Numbered from the stretch's first letter, positions 43,945 through 53,220 are shown. The stretch: DNA of 64,000 nt from Falsiphaeobacter marinintestinus (GCF_007923355.1 NZ_VOGO01000002.1:62001-126000), one strand, 5' to 3'. Notes: generated by a model not told the origin, from the sequence alone. Program-made: numbers and translations.

Positions 43945-45108
43945 ATGCCCATCAAGAACCGTCTGGCCGAGCTGCTGCCCGAAATCGCCGCATGGCGTCA
44001 GGATATTCACGCGCATCCGGAACTGGGCACCGAAGAACACCGCACAGCAGCCCTGGTAGCTGACAAACTGGCAGCCTTCGGGTGCGATGAAATCGTTCCG
44101 GGCGTCGGGGGCACCGGCGTGGTCGGCGTGATCCGGGGCAAGGCCAACACGTCAGGGCGAGTGATCGGGTTGCGGGGCGACATGGACGCCTTGCCGATTC
44201 TGGAAGCCTCGGGCGTAGACTATCCCTCGCGGAACGAAGGCGTCATGCATGCATGCGGCCATGATGGCCATACCGCGATGCTGCTGGGGGCTGCCAAATA
44301 TCTGGCCGAGACCCGCAATTTCGATGGTACCGTGGTGCTGTTGTTCCAACCGGCCGAAGAGGTCGCTTTGGGGGCCAAAGGCATGATCGACGACGGTGTG
44401 ATGGACCGGTTTGGCGTCGATGAGGTGTATGGCATTCACAACATGCCCGGCCTGCCGGTTGGTCAATTCGCGATTCGCCCGGGGCCTTTGCTGGCAGCGA
44501 CAGATGAGTTTTTCATCACGGTTGGGGGCAAGGGCGGGCACGCCGCCGAGCCTCACACGTCGATCGATCCGACCGTGATCGCAAGCCATATCGTGATCGC
44601 GCTGCAAACCATCATCAGCCGAAATGCCGACCCGATTGTGCAGGGCGTGGTGTCGGTGACATCCGTTGACACCTCGTCACATGCGTTCAATGTGATCCCA
44701 CAATCGGTAAAACTGCGCGGCACGGTCCGCACTCATTCTGCCGACTTGCAGGATCTGATTGAACAGCGGTTGTCAGATGTCGCGACAGGGATCGCTGCCA
44801 GTTTTGGCGGGCAGGCGCAGGTTGAATATCTGCGCCACGTTCCGATCACGATCAATACGGATGAAAACACCGCGTTTGCTGAAGGTATCGCGCGCAGCAT
44901 TGCGGGCGATTGCAGCGAAGCATCCCTGATCATGGGCGGCGAAGATTTTGCCTTTATGCTGCAGGAACGCCCCGGCGCCTTCATTTTCCTTGGAAATGGA
45001 GACAGCGCGTCCTTGCATCACCCCGAATACAACTTCAACGATGAGACGATCCCGGCCGGGTGCAGCTGGTTTGCTGAACTGGTCGAACGCCGGATGCCGG
45101 CGGCCTGA
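43945..45108 (+). CDS. M20 amidohydrolase (hippurate hydrolase-like), tandem copy 2
   Basis: A 387-residue paralogue of the preceding gene with all metal motifs: ACGHDGHTA, QPAEEVALG, IHNMPGLP, GKGGHAAEPHTS and SLHHPEYNF. It differs after the EE pair (VALGAKG instead of GGGGG), a loop near the active site, so it may prefer another acyl group. TAAGGAG before the ATG at 43945 overlaps the preceding stop region. The longer in-frame extension upstream is not used. Confidence 0.92.
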   Translation: MPIKNRLAELLPEIAAWRQDIHAHPELGTEEHRTAALVADKLAAFGCDEIVPGVGGTGVVGVIRGKANTSGRVIGLRGDMDALPILEASGVDYPSRNEGVMHACGHDGHTAMLLGAAKYLAETRNFDGTVVLLFQPAEEVALGAKGMIDDGVMDRFGVDEVYGIHNMPGLPVGQFAIRPGPLLAATDEFFITVGGKGGHAAEPHTSIDPTVIASHIVIALQTIISRNADPIVQGVVSVTSVDTSSHAFNVIPQSVKLRGTVRTHSADLQDLIEQRLSDVATGIAASFGGQAQVEYLRHVPITINTDENTAFAEGIARSIAGDCSEASLIMGGEDFAFMLQERPGAFIFLGNGDSASLHHPEYNFNDETIPAGCSWFAELVERRMPAA

Positions 45109-45140
45109 TCCAAGCGACACTACAGGAAGAGAGCAAGCAC

Positions 45141-46304
45141 ATGCCCGTAAAGAACCGTTTTGCAGAATTGCAGGGTGAAATCACCGAATGGCGGCGTGAC
45201 ATCCACGAAAACCCCGAAATCTTGTTCGATACGCATCGCACCTCTGCGCTGGTTGCGGAAAAGCTGCAAGAGTTCGGCGCGGATGAAGTTGTCACTGGCA
45301 TCGGCCGAACCGGTGTTGTCGGGGTGATCAAGGGCAAATCCGACAGCAAGGGTAAGGTGATTGGCCTGCGGGCGGACATGGATGCGCTGCCGATCCTGGA
45401 AGCGACCGGGTTGGACTATGCCTCAAAAACGCCGGGTGCGATGCACGCCTGCGGTCATGACGGTCATACGGCGATGTTGCTGGGGGCGGCCAAGTACCTG
45501 TCCGAGACGCGCAATTTTGACGGCACAGTTGTTGTGATTTTTCAGCCTGCCGAAGAAGGCGGTGCCGGCGGGAAAGAGATGTGCGATGACGACATGATGG
45601 CGCGGTGGGGAATCGACGAAGTCTATGGCATGCACAATTGGCCGGGTCAGCCGACGGGGTCTTTCGCCATTCGCTCGGGCGCCTTCTTTGCCGCTACCGA
45701 CCAGTTTGACATCACATTGGAAGGTCGAGGCGGCCACGCCGCAAAACCGCATGAAACTGTGGATACGACGGTGATGGCGGCCCAGGCCGTGCTGGCTCTG
45801 CAAACCATCGCCAGCCGGAACGCGGACCCGATTGACCGGGTTGTAGTGTCGGTCACGTCGTTCGAAACCTCGTCGAAGGCCTTCAACGTGATTCCGCAGA
45901 AAGTGCAGTTGAAGGGCACTGTGCGGACGATGACAAAAGAGATGCGCGAACTGGCCGAAACCCGGATCAAAGAAATCTGTGACGGTATCGCGGCAACCTT
46001 TGGCGGAACCGCAGATGTCACATACATCCGTGGCTATCCCGTCATGGTGAATTCGGAAGAACAGACCGAATTTGCCGCCGAGGTCGCGCGCAAGGTGTCG
46101 GGTGACTGTGTCGAGGCACCGCTGGTGATGGGCGGCGAGGATTTTGCCTTTATGCTGGAAGAACGCCCGGGGGCCTACATTCTTGTGGGCAATGGCGATA
46201 CGGCCATGGTTCATCACCCGGAATACAACTTCAACGATGAAGCGATCCCGGCAGGGTGTTCGTGGTATGCCGAGCTGGTCGAACAGCGGATGCCGTCTGC
46301 CTGA
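45141..46304 (+). CDS. M20 amidohydrolase (hippurate hydrolase-like), tandem copy 3
   Basis: A 387-residue third paralogue, closest by eye to copy 1 in its N-terminus (RRDIHENPEILFD against RRHLHENPELMFD) and EEGG loop (QPAEEGGAGG). Metal motifs ACGHDGHTA, HNWPGQP and MVHHPEYNF are intact. Trp in HNWPGQP replaces Met of the other two, again beside the active site. The gap to copy 2 is 32 bases with AGGAAGAGAG upstream of the ATG. It ends the operon; a dispersed hairpin repeat follows. Confidence 0.92.
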   Translation: MPVKNRFAELQGEITEWRRDIHENPEILFDTHRTSALVAEKLQEFGADEVVTGIGRTGVVGVIKGKSDSKGKVIGLRADMDALPILEATGLDYASKTPGAMHACGHDGHTAMLLGAAKYLSETRNFDGTVVVIFQPAEEGGAGGKEMCDDDMMARWGIDEVYGMHNWPGQPTGSFAIRSGAFFAATDQFDITLEGRGGHAAKPHETVDTTVMAAQAVLALQTIASRNADPIDRVVVSVTSFETSSKAFNVIPQKVQLKGTVRTMTKEMRELAETRIKEICDGIAATFGGTADVTYIRGYPVMVNSEEQTEFAAEVARKVSGDCVEAPLVMGGEDFAFMLEERPGAYILVGNGDTAMVHHPEYNFNDEAIPAGCSWYAELVEQRMPSA

Positions 46305-46314
46305 TTGTGATGGC

Positions 46315-46388
46315 GGGAGGGGGCTGTCTGCCCCCTCTTGAGCCTCTGGCTCAATTCACCCCCGAGGGGATTTGAGACAAGAAAGAAG
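46315..46388 (+). repeat. Dispersed intergenic two-hairpin repeat, copy 3
   Basis: Hairpin GGGGGCTGTCTGCCCCC, hairpin TTGAGCC-TCT-GGCTCAA, then CCCCCGAGGGGATTTGAGA and AAGAAAG. The order and orientation relative to the upstream gene are as in copy 2. Confidence 0.85.
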
Positions 46389-46420
46389 CCAAGGGGCGGT
46401 TTTAGCAAAAAGGGCAGGTC

Positions 46421-47035
46421 ATGCTGAATCTGGATCATGTTGCCGTCGCGGGGACGGTTCTGGCAGATGCGGTCGAGGCCGTGGAGGTCGCACTAGGGGT
46501 CAAAATGCAGCCGGGCGGGCAGCATGATGTGTTTTTTACACATAATCGGCTGCTTGGGCTGGCTGATGGGCTGTATCTGGAAGCGATCGCGATTGATCCG
46601 GCAGCGCCGAACCCGGATCGCCCCCGCTGGTTTGATCTGGATCGATTTGAGGGTTCGGCCCGGTTGACCAACTGGATTTGCCGAAGCGGTGATCTGGCGG
46701 CTGAGCTGAAGGGCTTGCCGGTTGATGCAGGGCAACCCGTGGCTTTGCAGCGGGGGGATCTGCTCTGGCAGATGGCGGTGCCGCAATCCGGGATCTTGCC
46801 GTTTGACAACATGTTTCCCGCGCTGATCGAGTGGCAGACGGATCGGCATCCGGCGCAGATGTTAGCGCCTACGGGCTGTGCCTTGCGTCGCCTTATCGTG
46901 AGCCATCCTGATGCGGCAGGCTTAAGCGCGGTGTTGTCGGACCGATTGGCGGATGGGCGGGTTGTCATTGAGCCCGGTCCTGCCGGGGCGATGGCCGAGT
47001 TTGATACGCCGCACGGGCGGCGCTTGTTGCGGTGA
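46421..47035 (+). CDS. VOC-superfamily glyoxalase-like protein
   Basis: A 204-residue protein of the glyoxalase-like (PF13468-type) group: MLNLDHVAVAGTVLADAVEA begins the first module, followed by GGQHDVFFTHNRLLGLADGLYLEAIAID (read in two adjoining strands). Substrate unknown. Its stop overlaps the GTG start of the acetyltransferase that follows (GTGA), so the two are cotranscribed. Confidence 0.82.
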   Translation: MLNLDHVAVAGTVLADAVEAVEVALGVKMQPGGQHDVFFTHNRLLGLADGLYLEAIAIDPAAPNPDRPRWFDLDRFEGSARLTNWICRSGDLAAELKGLPVDAGQPVALQRGDLLWQMAVPQSGILPFDNMFPALIEWQTDRHPAQMLAPTGCALRRLIVSHPDAAGLSAVLSDRLADGRVVIEPGPAGAMAEFDTPHGRRLLR

Positions 47036-47514
47036 TTGTGCGGCCTGCAATCGCGGCGGATGCCCGGTCGATCTGTGCCATCACCAACCCGATCATTCGC
47101 GATACCCTGATCACGTTCACAACGCGCGAACGCCTTGAGAGCGAGGTTGCTGAAGAGATTTTCGAGAAAGGCGCGCGGTTTCTGGTGGCTGAAGATCAGG
47201 GCGCGGTTCTTGGATTTGCCAGTTATGGCCCGTTCCGGTCTGGTCCGGGCTATGTCCATACGGCTGAACATAGTATCCAGCTGTCTGCGCAGGCGCGCGG
47301 CAAGGGTGTCGGGCGCGAACTGATGAGCCGGTTAGAGGATGTCGCGCGCCAAGACCGTATCCATGTCCTGATTGCAGGGGTCAGCGCGGCCAACTTTGAC
47401 GGCATCGCATTTCATGAAGCGATGGGGTTTTCCGAGGTCGGGCGCATGTCGCAGGTTGGGCGCAAATTCGACCAATGGCTGGATCTTGTGCTGATGCAGA
47501 AAAAACTGGCCTGA
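47032..47514 (+). CDS. GNAT-family N-acetyltransferase (phosphinothricin acetyltransferase-like)
   Basis: A 160-residue acetyltransferase. Motif A for acetyl-CoA is ARGKGVGRELM near residue 87, preceded by GYVHTAEHSIQLS, which is characteristic of the PAT/YwnH-like group. A C-terminal FHEAMGFSEVGRMSQVGRKF follows. These enzymes acetylate phosphinothricin, methionine sulfoximine or similar amines. The GTG at 47032 overlaps the VOC stop; a GTG two codons later is also possible. Confidence 0.88.
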   Translation: MIVRPAIAADARSICAITNPIIRDTLITFTTRERLESEVAEEIFEKGARFLVAEDQGAVLGFASYGPFRSGPGYVHTAEHSIQLSAQARGKGVGRELMSRLEDVARQDRIHVLIAGVSAANFDGIAFHEAMGFSEVGRMSQVGRKFDQWLDLVLMQKKLA

Positions 47515-47565
47515 TCCCTTTTGGCCGCACCTGACTTTACGTGAGAGGCAGGTTAGGTTGGCGGC

Positions 47566-48246
47566 ATGTCGATCTGGACTCGTATATCTGATGCGCTGGG
47601 CGCTCTGACCAGCGGTGAAAGCCTGACCGAGGTTTTTGAACGGCTGCGCACGCCGCCGCAGCGCAGCGTGGCCTTTGCCATTGCCGTGATCGCGCTGGGG
47701 GCCAAGATGGCCAAGGCGGATGGGCAGGTCACCCGGGACGAGGTCATGGCGTTTCGCGAGGTCTTTCAGATCGCGCAGGAGGATGAAGCTGGGGCCGCGC
47801 GGGTGTTCAACATGGCGCGTCAGGACGTGGCCGGATACCAGGATTATGCCCGACAGATCGGGCGGATGTTCGAATCTGATCCCGATGCCCTGTTGGATCT
47901 TGTGGAAGGGTTGTTTCACATCGCAATGGCCGATGGGTTCTATCATCCGGGTGAGAATGCCTTTCTTGAGGACGTTGCGACGATTTTCGGGATGAACCCG
48001 GCGCAATTCGGCACGATCAGGGCGCGTTTTGTGCCTGATTCCAAACCCGATCCCTATAAGGTTCTGGGAGTGTCGTCGGATATGCCACTGGCCGATATCC
48101 GCAAAGCCTGGCGCCAGCAGGTCCGCGATAGCCATCCCGACAAGATGATTGCGCGCGGTGTGCCGGAAGAAGCCGTGCGGCTGGCAGAAAAGCGTCTGAT
48201 TGCGATCAATCAGGCATGGGAAGACATCAACAAAAAGGCCGTCTGA
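47566..48246 (+). CDS. DjlA-like protein: TerB domain plus J domain
   Basis: A 226-residue protein. Residues 30-150 are a TerB-like acidic helical domain (AVIALGAKMAKADGQVTRDE and ALLDLVEGLFHIAMADGFYH). Residues 165-225 form a J domain (DPYKVLGVSSDMPLADIRKA), with the essential HPD at SHPDK. It lacks the N-terminal membrane anchor of E. coli DjlA. Its predicted role is to stimulate DnaK ATPase for particular clients. The stop overlaps the next gene's start (TGATG). Confidence 0.9.
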   Translation: MSIWTRISDALGALTSGESLTEVFERLRTPPQRSVAFAIAVIALGAKMAKADGQVTRDEVMAFREVFQIAQEDEAGAARVFNMARQDVAGYQDYARQIGRMFESDPDALLDLVEGLFHIAMADGFYHPGENAFLEDVATIFGMNPAQFGTIRARFVPDSKPDPYKVLGVSSDMPLADIRKAWRQQVRDSHPDKMIARGVPEEAVRLAEKRLIAINQAWEDINKKAV

Positions 48247-49259
48247 TGCGGCTTGCAACGTATAACGTTGAATGGTTCGCGAACCTGTTTGACAACCAGG
48301 ATCAACTGATCGTCGATGATGGCTGGTCCGGGCGTCAGGATGTGACGCGGGCGCAGCAGATCGAGGCCTTGGGCAAGGTGTTTGTCGCGTTGGACGCGGA
48401 TGCCATAATGGTGATCGAAGCCCCGAACACGGGTCGCAAGCAGAATACAGTCAAAGCGCTTGAGGGGTTTGCCAAAGCGTTCGATTTGCGCCAGCGCCGC
48501 GCCGTGATTGGCTTTGCCAACGACACGCATCAGGAAATCGCTCTGATGTACGACCCGGATGCAATCAGCGTCGTTCACGACCCGATCGGAGAGGTTACGG
48601 GGCGCAAGGGCAGCCCCGACGCGCCGCGGTTTGATGGGACTTTCCGGATCGATCTTGATGTCGATGCGACCGAGGATCTGGTGCGGTTTTCCAAACCGCC
48701 GCTGGAACTGGGCGCGACCACTGCCGGGGGAACCCGGCTGCGCCTGATCGGCGCGCATCTGAAATCAAAGGCTCCGCATGGCGAGCGGACCCGCAACGGG
48801 ATCATGCGCGCTTCGATCGCGAACCGGCGCAAGCAGATGGCGCAGGCGGTCTGGTTGCGGGCCCGGATCGACAGGCATCTTGCAGACGGCCAAAGCGTGA
48901 TCTTGCTGGGGGACATGAATGACGGGCCCGGATTGGATGAATTCGAACATCTGTTCGGGCGGTCTTCGGTCGAAATCCTGCTGGGCGAAAATTTGTATGA
49001 TCCGCACGCCCGCAAGGTTAGCCAACCGCGTCCCGGGGCTGTTCCGACATCGGCGCGGTTCAAGATTTCAGGCGATGGCAGGTATCTGCAGGCACTTCTG
49101 GATTACATCATGATCTCTCAGGATCTGATGGCAAAAAATCCGGTCTGGCGCATTTGGAACCCGTTCGAAGACGAAGCATGTTGGTCGATTCCTGAATTGC
49201 GTGACGCGTTGCTGACGGCGTCAGATCACTTCCCTGTGACGCTCGACATTGACATATAG
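48246..49259 (+). CDS. Endonuclease/exonuclease/phosphatase-family protein
   Basis: A 337-residue EEP-fold phosphodiesterase. N-terminal TYNVEWFANLFDNQ provides the Asn, VIEAPNTGRKQ the metal-binding Glu, GAHLKSKAPHGERT the catalytic His, LLGDMNDGPGLDEFE the Asp/Asn pair and SDHFPVTLDI the final Asp-His. All catalytic positions are present. Substrates in this fold range from DNA to phospholipids and cannot be chosen here. The ATG at 48246 overlaps the DjlA-like stop. Confidence 0.87.
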   Translation: MRLATYNVEWFANLFDNQDQLIVDDGWSGRQDVTRAQQIEALGKVFVALDADAIMVIEAPNTGRKQNTVKALEGFAKAFDLRQRRAVIGFANDTHQEIALMYDPDAISVVHDPIGEVTGRKGSPDAPRFDGTFRIDLDVDATEDLVRFSKPPLELGATTAGGTRLRLIGAHLKSKAPHGERTRNGIMRASIANRRKQMAQAVWLRARIDRHLADGQSVILLGDMNDGPGLDEFEHLFGRSSVEILLGENLYDPHARKVSQPRPGAVPTSARFKISGDGRYLQALLDYIMISQDLMAKNPVWRIWNPFEDEACWSIPELRDALLTASDHFPVTLDIDI

Positions 49260-49298
49260 CCCTTATCAGACGGGGTTGGCGCGATTATATATTCGGGT

Positions 49299-49673
49299 AT
49301 GAAACAGATTTCTGCCGTCCTGATCGTTGCTGCCCTGTCGGTGTCTCCGGCATATGCGGAAGACCCTAAATCCGACTTGGAACAAGGGCTTGAGCTTTTG
49401 TTTGACGGGCTCCGCGAGGAGATGGCGCCCGCCATTATCGAGCTTGGGGATCTGGCCCGCCAGTTCGGACCATCCATGCGCAGCTTCTTTGAAGAGATGG
49501 GCCCGGCCCTTGCCGAGATGATGACCGAGGTGCAGGATTGGAGCCGGTATGAGATGCCCGAGATGTTGCCGAACGGTGACATCATCATCCGCCGCAAGCC
49601 AGATCCGGCCCCCGAAGAACCGGAAGCAGAGCCTCAGGAAGACACCGCACCCGACAGGGCTATTGATATCTGA
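49299..49673 (+). CDS. Small periplasmic protein
   Basis: A 124-residue protein with a signal peptide (MKQISAVLIVAALSVSPAYA), a helical acidic middle (LEQGLELLFDGLREEMAPAI) and a Pro/Glu-rich tail. Homologues in Rhodobacteraceae are, to my knowledge, often mislabelled 'AAA+ family ATPase', but no Walker motif is present. Function unknown. It converges with the exopolyphosphatase gene 3 bases away. Confidence 0.75.
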   Translation: MKQISAVLIVAALSVSPAYAEDPKSDLEQGLELLFDGLREEMAPAIIELGDLARQFGPSMRSFFEEMGPALAEMMTEVQDWSRYEMPEMLPNGDIIIRRKPDPAPEEPEAEPQEDTAPDRAIDI

Positions 49674-49676
49674 CGG

Positions 49677-51221
49677 TCAGCGCCGGACGCGGATATTGAC
49701 TTCGGCTTCAAGCGATTGCACCAGTGACATCAGCCGGGCTTCGGCGACCTCACCGAACAGCGGCTGCGCTTCTTTGGTCAGGGTCAGATCCAACACTTTC
49801 TTCTTCGGGTACCATTTGAACTGCGCCATTTCGGCGTCCGGCTGCATCCATAGCATGGCGCCAAAACGCATTGCTTTGCCAAGGATTTCGGCCTGTTTGA
49901 TTTCGGCCTGAGGGATCAGGTCGTACAGTGGTTCAAAGCGTGTTCCGTCGCGTTTGTTGCGATAGCGGTGAAGCAAGGCGAGGCCCATGAACACGCGTTC
50001 TGAATGGCGGATGCCGCCCAGGTTGGCACGGGTCGCGTTGTCAAAGCAGGTTTCGGCCCGGTAATCCGGATGCGCCCGCCAGCTGACGTCATGCAACAGG
50101 CACGCAGCCTTGATCAGGCGCAGCCGGGCGTGCGGAACCGAGGAAAACAAGGGCCGCACAAAGTTGAACAGCGTTTTTCCAAACCCGGGCAGGCGGGCAT
50201 CTTTGGCTTCGGCGAAATAGCAGGCCTCGATCAGCGGATCGCGTTCACGCAAGCGTTGCGGCATCTGTTCGTACAACAGCCCCTCGCGGATCCCATAGCT
50301 TGAGATTGCGATATCTTTGGGCCTGAACGTCCGATTCAGCCGGTGCAGGACTTCGATGGCATAGGGCACCAGCGCGGCCCGCGCAGAGGACACCCCGGCC
50401 CGTGATCGGATGTCGTCCAGATCTCCGGACTCGATAAAGGCGATGGTGTCGCGCACCGCCTGCGCATTCATCCGGTACTCATGCAGAACCGTCAGCGGAT
50501 AGCCCCGGCGCAACATGTCGATCCGGGCAATCGCACGCCAGCTGCCGCCGACCAGAAACAAGCGATCCGGTTGCGGGCCCATCCGGTCGTGAAGATCTTC
50601 CATGACCGTCTTGATATGCGCCTTGCGCCCGCTCTTGCCGCCCTTGACGTCGCGCAGTTTCAGCGGCCCGAGGGGCGAGGTGACGCGCTTGCCAACCCGG
50701 CCATCGTGAATTTCGGCCAGCTCCATCGACGACCCACCAATATCGCAGACCAACCCATAGGAACCGGGCCAGCCAAGCAAAACACCCTGGGCTGACAGCC
50801 GCGCTTCTTCTTCGCCGTCTATCACCCAGATCTTCAACCCGGTTTCGCGCTGAACTTCGGCGCAGAATTCGGGGCCGTCTTCGGCATCGCGCACGGCGGC
50901 GGTGGCAACGGCGGTCAGGGGCGGCAGATTCATGCCTTCGGCCAGACGCTGGAACCGGCGCATGGCTGCAAGGGCGCGGTCGCGGCCCTTGGGATTCAGG
51001 CGACCGGATTCCGACAGGCCGGCCCCCAGGGCGCACATGATTTTTTCGTTGTAGAAATAGGCAGGCGAGCGTGCCGCGCCATCAAACACCACCAGCCGGA
51101 CCGAGTTCGATCCGACGTCAATCACGCCGACCCGTGATAGGGCACGGGCCGAAGGGTCATCAAACAAGGGGCGGCCAAAAATGCCCCAGTCGGGGGTCTC
51201 GGTGTTTTGCGGCAGAGTCAT
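49677..51221 (-). CDS. Ppx/GppA family exopolyphosphatase
   Basis: A 514-residue protein with an ASKHA-fold ATPase-like N-terminus (VGVIDVGSNSVRLVVFDG near residue 31, then VCDIGGSSMELAEI near 155) and a C-terminal helical HD-like domain (LIKAACLLHDVSWRAHPDYR). It degrades inorganic polyphosphate from the end or hydrolyses pppGpp. Related genomes commonly have ppk beside it; here the neighbour upstream is the Hda-like gene, with only 87 bases between. Confidence 0.92.
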   Translation of the reverse strand: MTLPQNTETPDWGIFGRPLFDDPSARALSRVGVIDVGSNSVRLVVFDGAARSPAYFYNEKIMCALGAGLSESGRLNPKGRDRALAAMRRFQRLAEGMNLPPLTAVATAAVRDAEDGPEFCAEVQRETGLKIWVIDGEEEARLSAQGVLLGWPGSYGLVCDIGGSSMELAEIHDGRVGKRVTSPLGPLKLRDVKGGKSGRKAHIKTVMEDLHDRMGPQPDRLFLVGGSWRAIARIDMLRRGYPLTVLHEYRMNAQAVRDTIAFIESGDLDDIRSRAGVSSARAALVPYAIEVLHRLNRTFRPKDIAISSYGIREGLLYEQMPQRLRERDPLIEACYFAEAKDARLPGFGKTLFNFVRPLFSSVPHARLRLIKAACLLHDVSWRAHPDYRAETCFDNATRANLGGIRHSERVFMGLALLHRYRNKRDGTRFEPLYDLIPQAEIKQAEILGKAMRFGAMLWMQPDAEMAQFKWYPKKKVLDLTLTKEAQPLFGEVAEARLMSLVQSLEAEVNIRVRR

Positions 51222-51308
51222 CTTATCCCCCGATAGCTGGCCCCAAGATGAGCGATACCGGGCGTCCGGTCAATCTTGGCTGGCTGTGTCGCCGTGGCGC
51301 AGGGTGGC

Positions 51309-51977
51309 TCATTTCGGGTTCAGAACCCGGGCGACGAATTGGCGTGACAGGTTCTTCTTTTCGGTCAGCGCGGTCCGGTCCAGCCGTTCGACCAGCAACG
51401 TTGCCTCGGCAAAAGACCGGTCCATATGCGCGACCATGTAAGGAATGACATCGGGTTTCGGCACGATGCCGCGATCGGTGAACAGCTTTGCCAAGATTAC
51501 GCTTAGCAAGGCATCGTCAGGCGGGTCCAGCAGCGCAGTCTGCGTGCCCTGCAGCCGGCTTTGCAGATCCGGCAGCGAAAACGGCTGATGCGCAGGAGTG
51601 CCTTGCCCGGTCAGCAACAAGGGCTGGCGTTCGGCAAGGATCAGGTTGTGCAGATGAAACAACGCGTTTTGCGCCTCGGCATCCTCTGCGATCTGGTGGA
51701 CGTCTTCGACCACCAGCGGGCCGGTAACCAGTTCTGGAACCAATGCCTCGTTCAGGGCAGTTGCGGCGATGATCCTTGCACCGGTTGCCCCGGCCCAGAC
51801 ATGGGCCAGATGGGTTTTCCCCGAGCCGACTGGTCCCGAAATCATCAGCTTGCCGCCTGGCCAGTTTTGCCAGATGTCCAGCAAAGCGACCGCCATAGCA
51901 TTGGACGGGGCGACAAAAAAATCTTCCCGTCCCAGCGCCGTTCTCGCCGGGAGCTCAAAACTCAGCTGTTCATGCAT
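51309..51977 (-). CDS. Hda-type DnaA-related regulator
   Basis: A 222-residue AAA+ protein equivalent to the central domain of DnaA, without its DNA-binding domain. Walker A is SGPVGSGKTHLAH near residue 48, Walker B-like LVVEDVHQI near 87 and sensor-region LLLTGQGTPA. In Caulobacter and E. coli, Hda/HdaA binds the replisome clamp and converts DnaA-ATP to DnaA-ADP. A clamp-binding-like N-terminus is present (EQLSFELP). The ATG at 51977 lies one base after the AI-2E transporter stop. Confidence 0.88.
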   Translation of the reverse strand: MHEQLSFELPARTALGREDFFVAPSNAMAVALLDIWQNWPGGKLMISGPVGSGKTHLAHVWAGATGARIIAATALNEALVPELVTGPLVVEDVHQIAEDAEAQNALFHLHNLILAERQPLLLTGQGTPAHQPFSLPDLQSRLQGTQTALLDPPDDALLSVILAKLFTDRGIVPKPDVIPYMVAHMDRSFAEATLLVERLDRTALTEKKNLSRQFVARVLNPK

Positions 51978-51978
51978 G

Positions 51979-53046
51979 TTATTCAGCGTCCTTGTGGGAC
52001 ACACCCTGATACAATTGGCTGCTCAGATACTGATCAACCCCAAACCGCGCAACGACCCCCATGGCCGCAGCCACCGGAACGGCCACCAGCATCCCGACAA
52101 AGCCGAACAGGGCGCCAAAAACCGACAGAGCCAACAGCAACCAAACGGGGTGCAGCCCGACCGAGCTGCCAACCAGTTTCGGTGTCAGGAAATTGCCTTC
52201 GATGACCTGACCCACGGCAAAAATGCCGGCGATCAACCCGATCTGAGCCCAATCGCCCCAGAACTGAAACAGCGCCAGCCCGATGGCCAGCGCGCCACCG
52301 ATCAGGGCACCAAGATAGGGAATGAACGTCACCAAACCGGCAATGAACCCGACGATCAGCCCGAATTGCAGCCCGGCCAGCATCAGCGCAACGGCATAAT
52401 AGGTTCCGAGAATCAGGCACACCGTGCCCATCCCACGGATGAACGACGCCAGCGTCTGGTCGATCTCGGACGCCAGTTTGCGGATGACCGGGGCGTGGTC
52501 ACGTGGCAACAGGCCATCGATCTTGGCGATCATGCGGTCCCAGTCCAGCAGCAGATAAACCGACACAACGGGTACGATGACCAGAAGGATCACGATATTC
52601 AAGGCGGACAGGGCCGACCCCAGAACGGTCTGCAACACTTCGACCGCGCGGCTTTTCAGTGTATCGATGATGGTCAGCAAGGTCTGATGAGCACTTGAAT
52701 CGCGTTCCATCAAAGACGGGAACCGCTGATCTACAAAGGCACGCAGATCTTTGAAAAGTTGTGGAAGGACGTCGAGCAAATCGATCAACTGATTGATCAG
52801 GGCCGGCACCACCAGAAGCATCATCAGCACAAACAGCAGGATGGCAACGACCGTGATCAGTGCGGTGGCCGCAGCCCTGGTCAGCCCCCAGTCTTCCAGC
52901 TTATCGGCCACTGGGTCGATAAAATACGCAATCGCTGCCCCCAAAACAAAGGGCATCAGCACATCGCCCAGGAACCATAACACCACTACGAGTCCGGCCA
53001 AAGCGAGGCCCCAGTATCTAAGCTGGTCTTTTGCCGGAAGTGCCAT
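51979..53046 (-). CDS. AI-2E family (PerM-like) transporter
   Basis: A 355-residue membrane protein with about eight helices, including the family pairs LFVLMMLLVVPALINQLIDL and LGALIGGALAIGLALFQFWG and the loop VIEGNFLTPKLVGSSVGLHP. Substrates in this family include the AI-2 signal, but most members are uncharacterised, and alphaproteobacterial copies beside hda are conserved by position. The ATG at 53046 is chosen; the upstream extension overlaps no conserved sequence. Confidence 0.9.
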   Translation of the reverse strand: MALPAKDQLRYWGLALAGLVVVLWFLGDVLMPFVLGAAIAYFIDPVADKLEDWGLTRAAATALITVVAILLFVLMMLLVVPALINQLIDLLDVLPQLFKDLRAFVDQRFPSLMERDSSAHQTLLTIIDTLKSRAVEVLQTVLGSALSALNIVILLVIVPVVSVYLLLDWDRMIAKIDGLLPRDHAPVIRKLASEIDQTLASFIRGMGTVCLILGTYYAVALMLAGLQFGLIVGFIAGLVTFIPYLGALIGGALAIGLALFQFWGDWAQIGLIAGIFAVGQVIEGNFLTPKLVGSSVGLHPVWLLLALSVFGALFGFVGMLVAVPVAAAMGVVARFGVDQYLSSQLYQGVSHKDAE

Positions 53047-53182
53047 GATCTGCCCGCTGGTAAGAATGCCCCTACATTGCCGGTTCACCGGGTGGGTTCA
53101 AGGGCCGTTTCGCGTGTATTGGGCGCCGCGGTCTCGGATATCAGCCCGTCATAGGCAGCAAGTCGCGCGAATGGGCGGCAAT

Positions 53183-53212
53183 GGTCCGGGCCATGCTGGG
53201 ATGGCCCGGACC
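53183..53212 (-). terminator. Hairpin downstream of the UPF0173 gene
   Basis: Perfect 12-bp arms (53183-53194 with 53201-53212) form a 6-nt loop nine bases after the stop at 53221. No T-run follows on the minus strand. The rest of the 53047-53220 gap is featureless. Confidence 0.6.
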
Positions 53213-53220
53213 GAAGCAGA

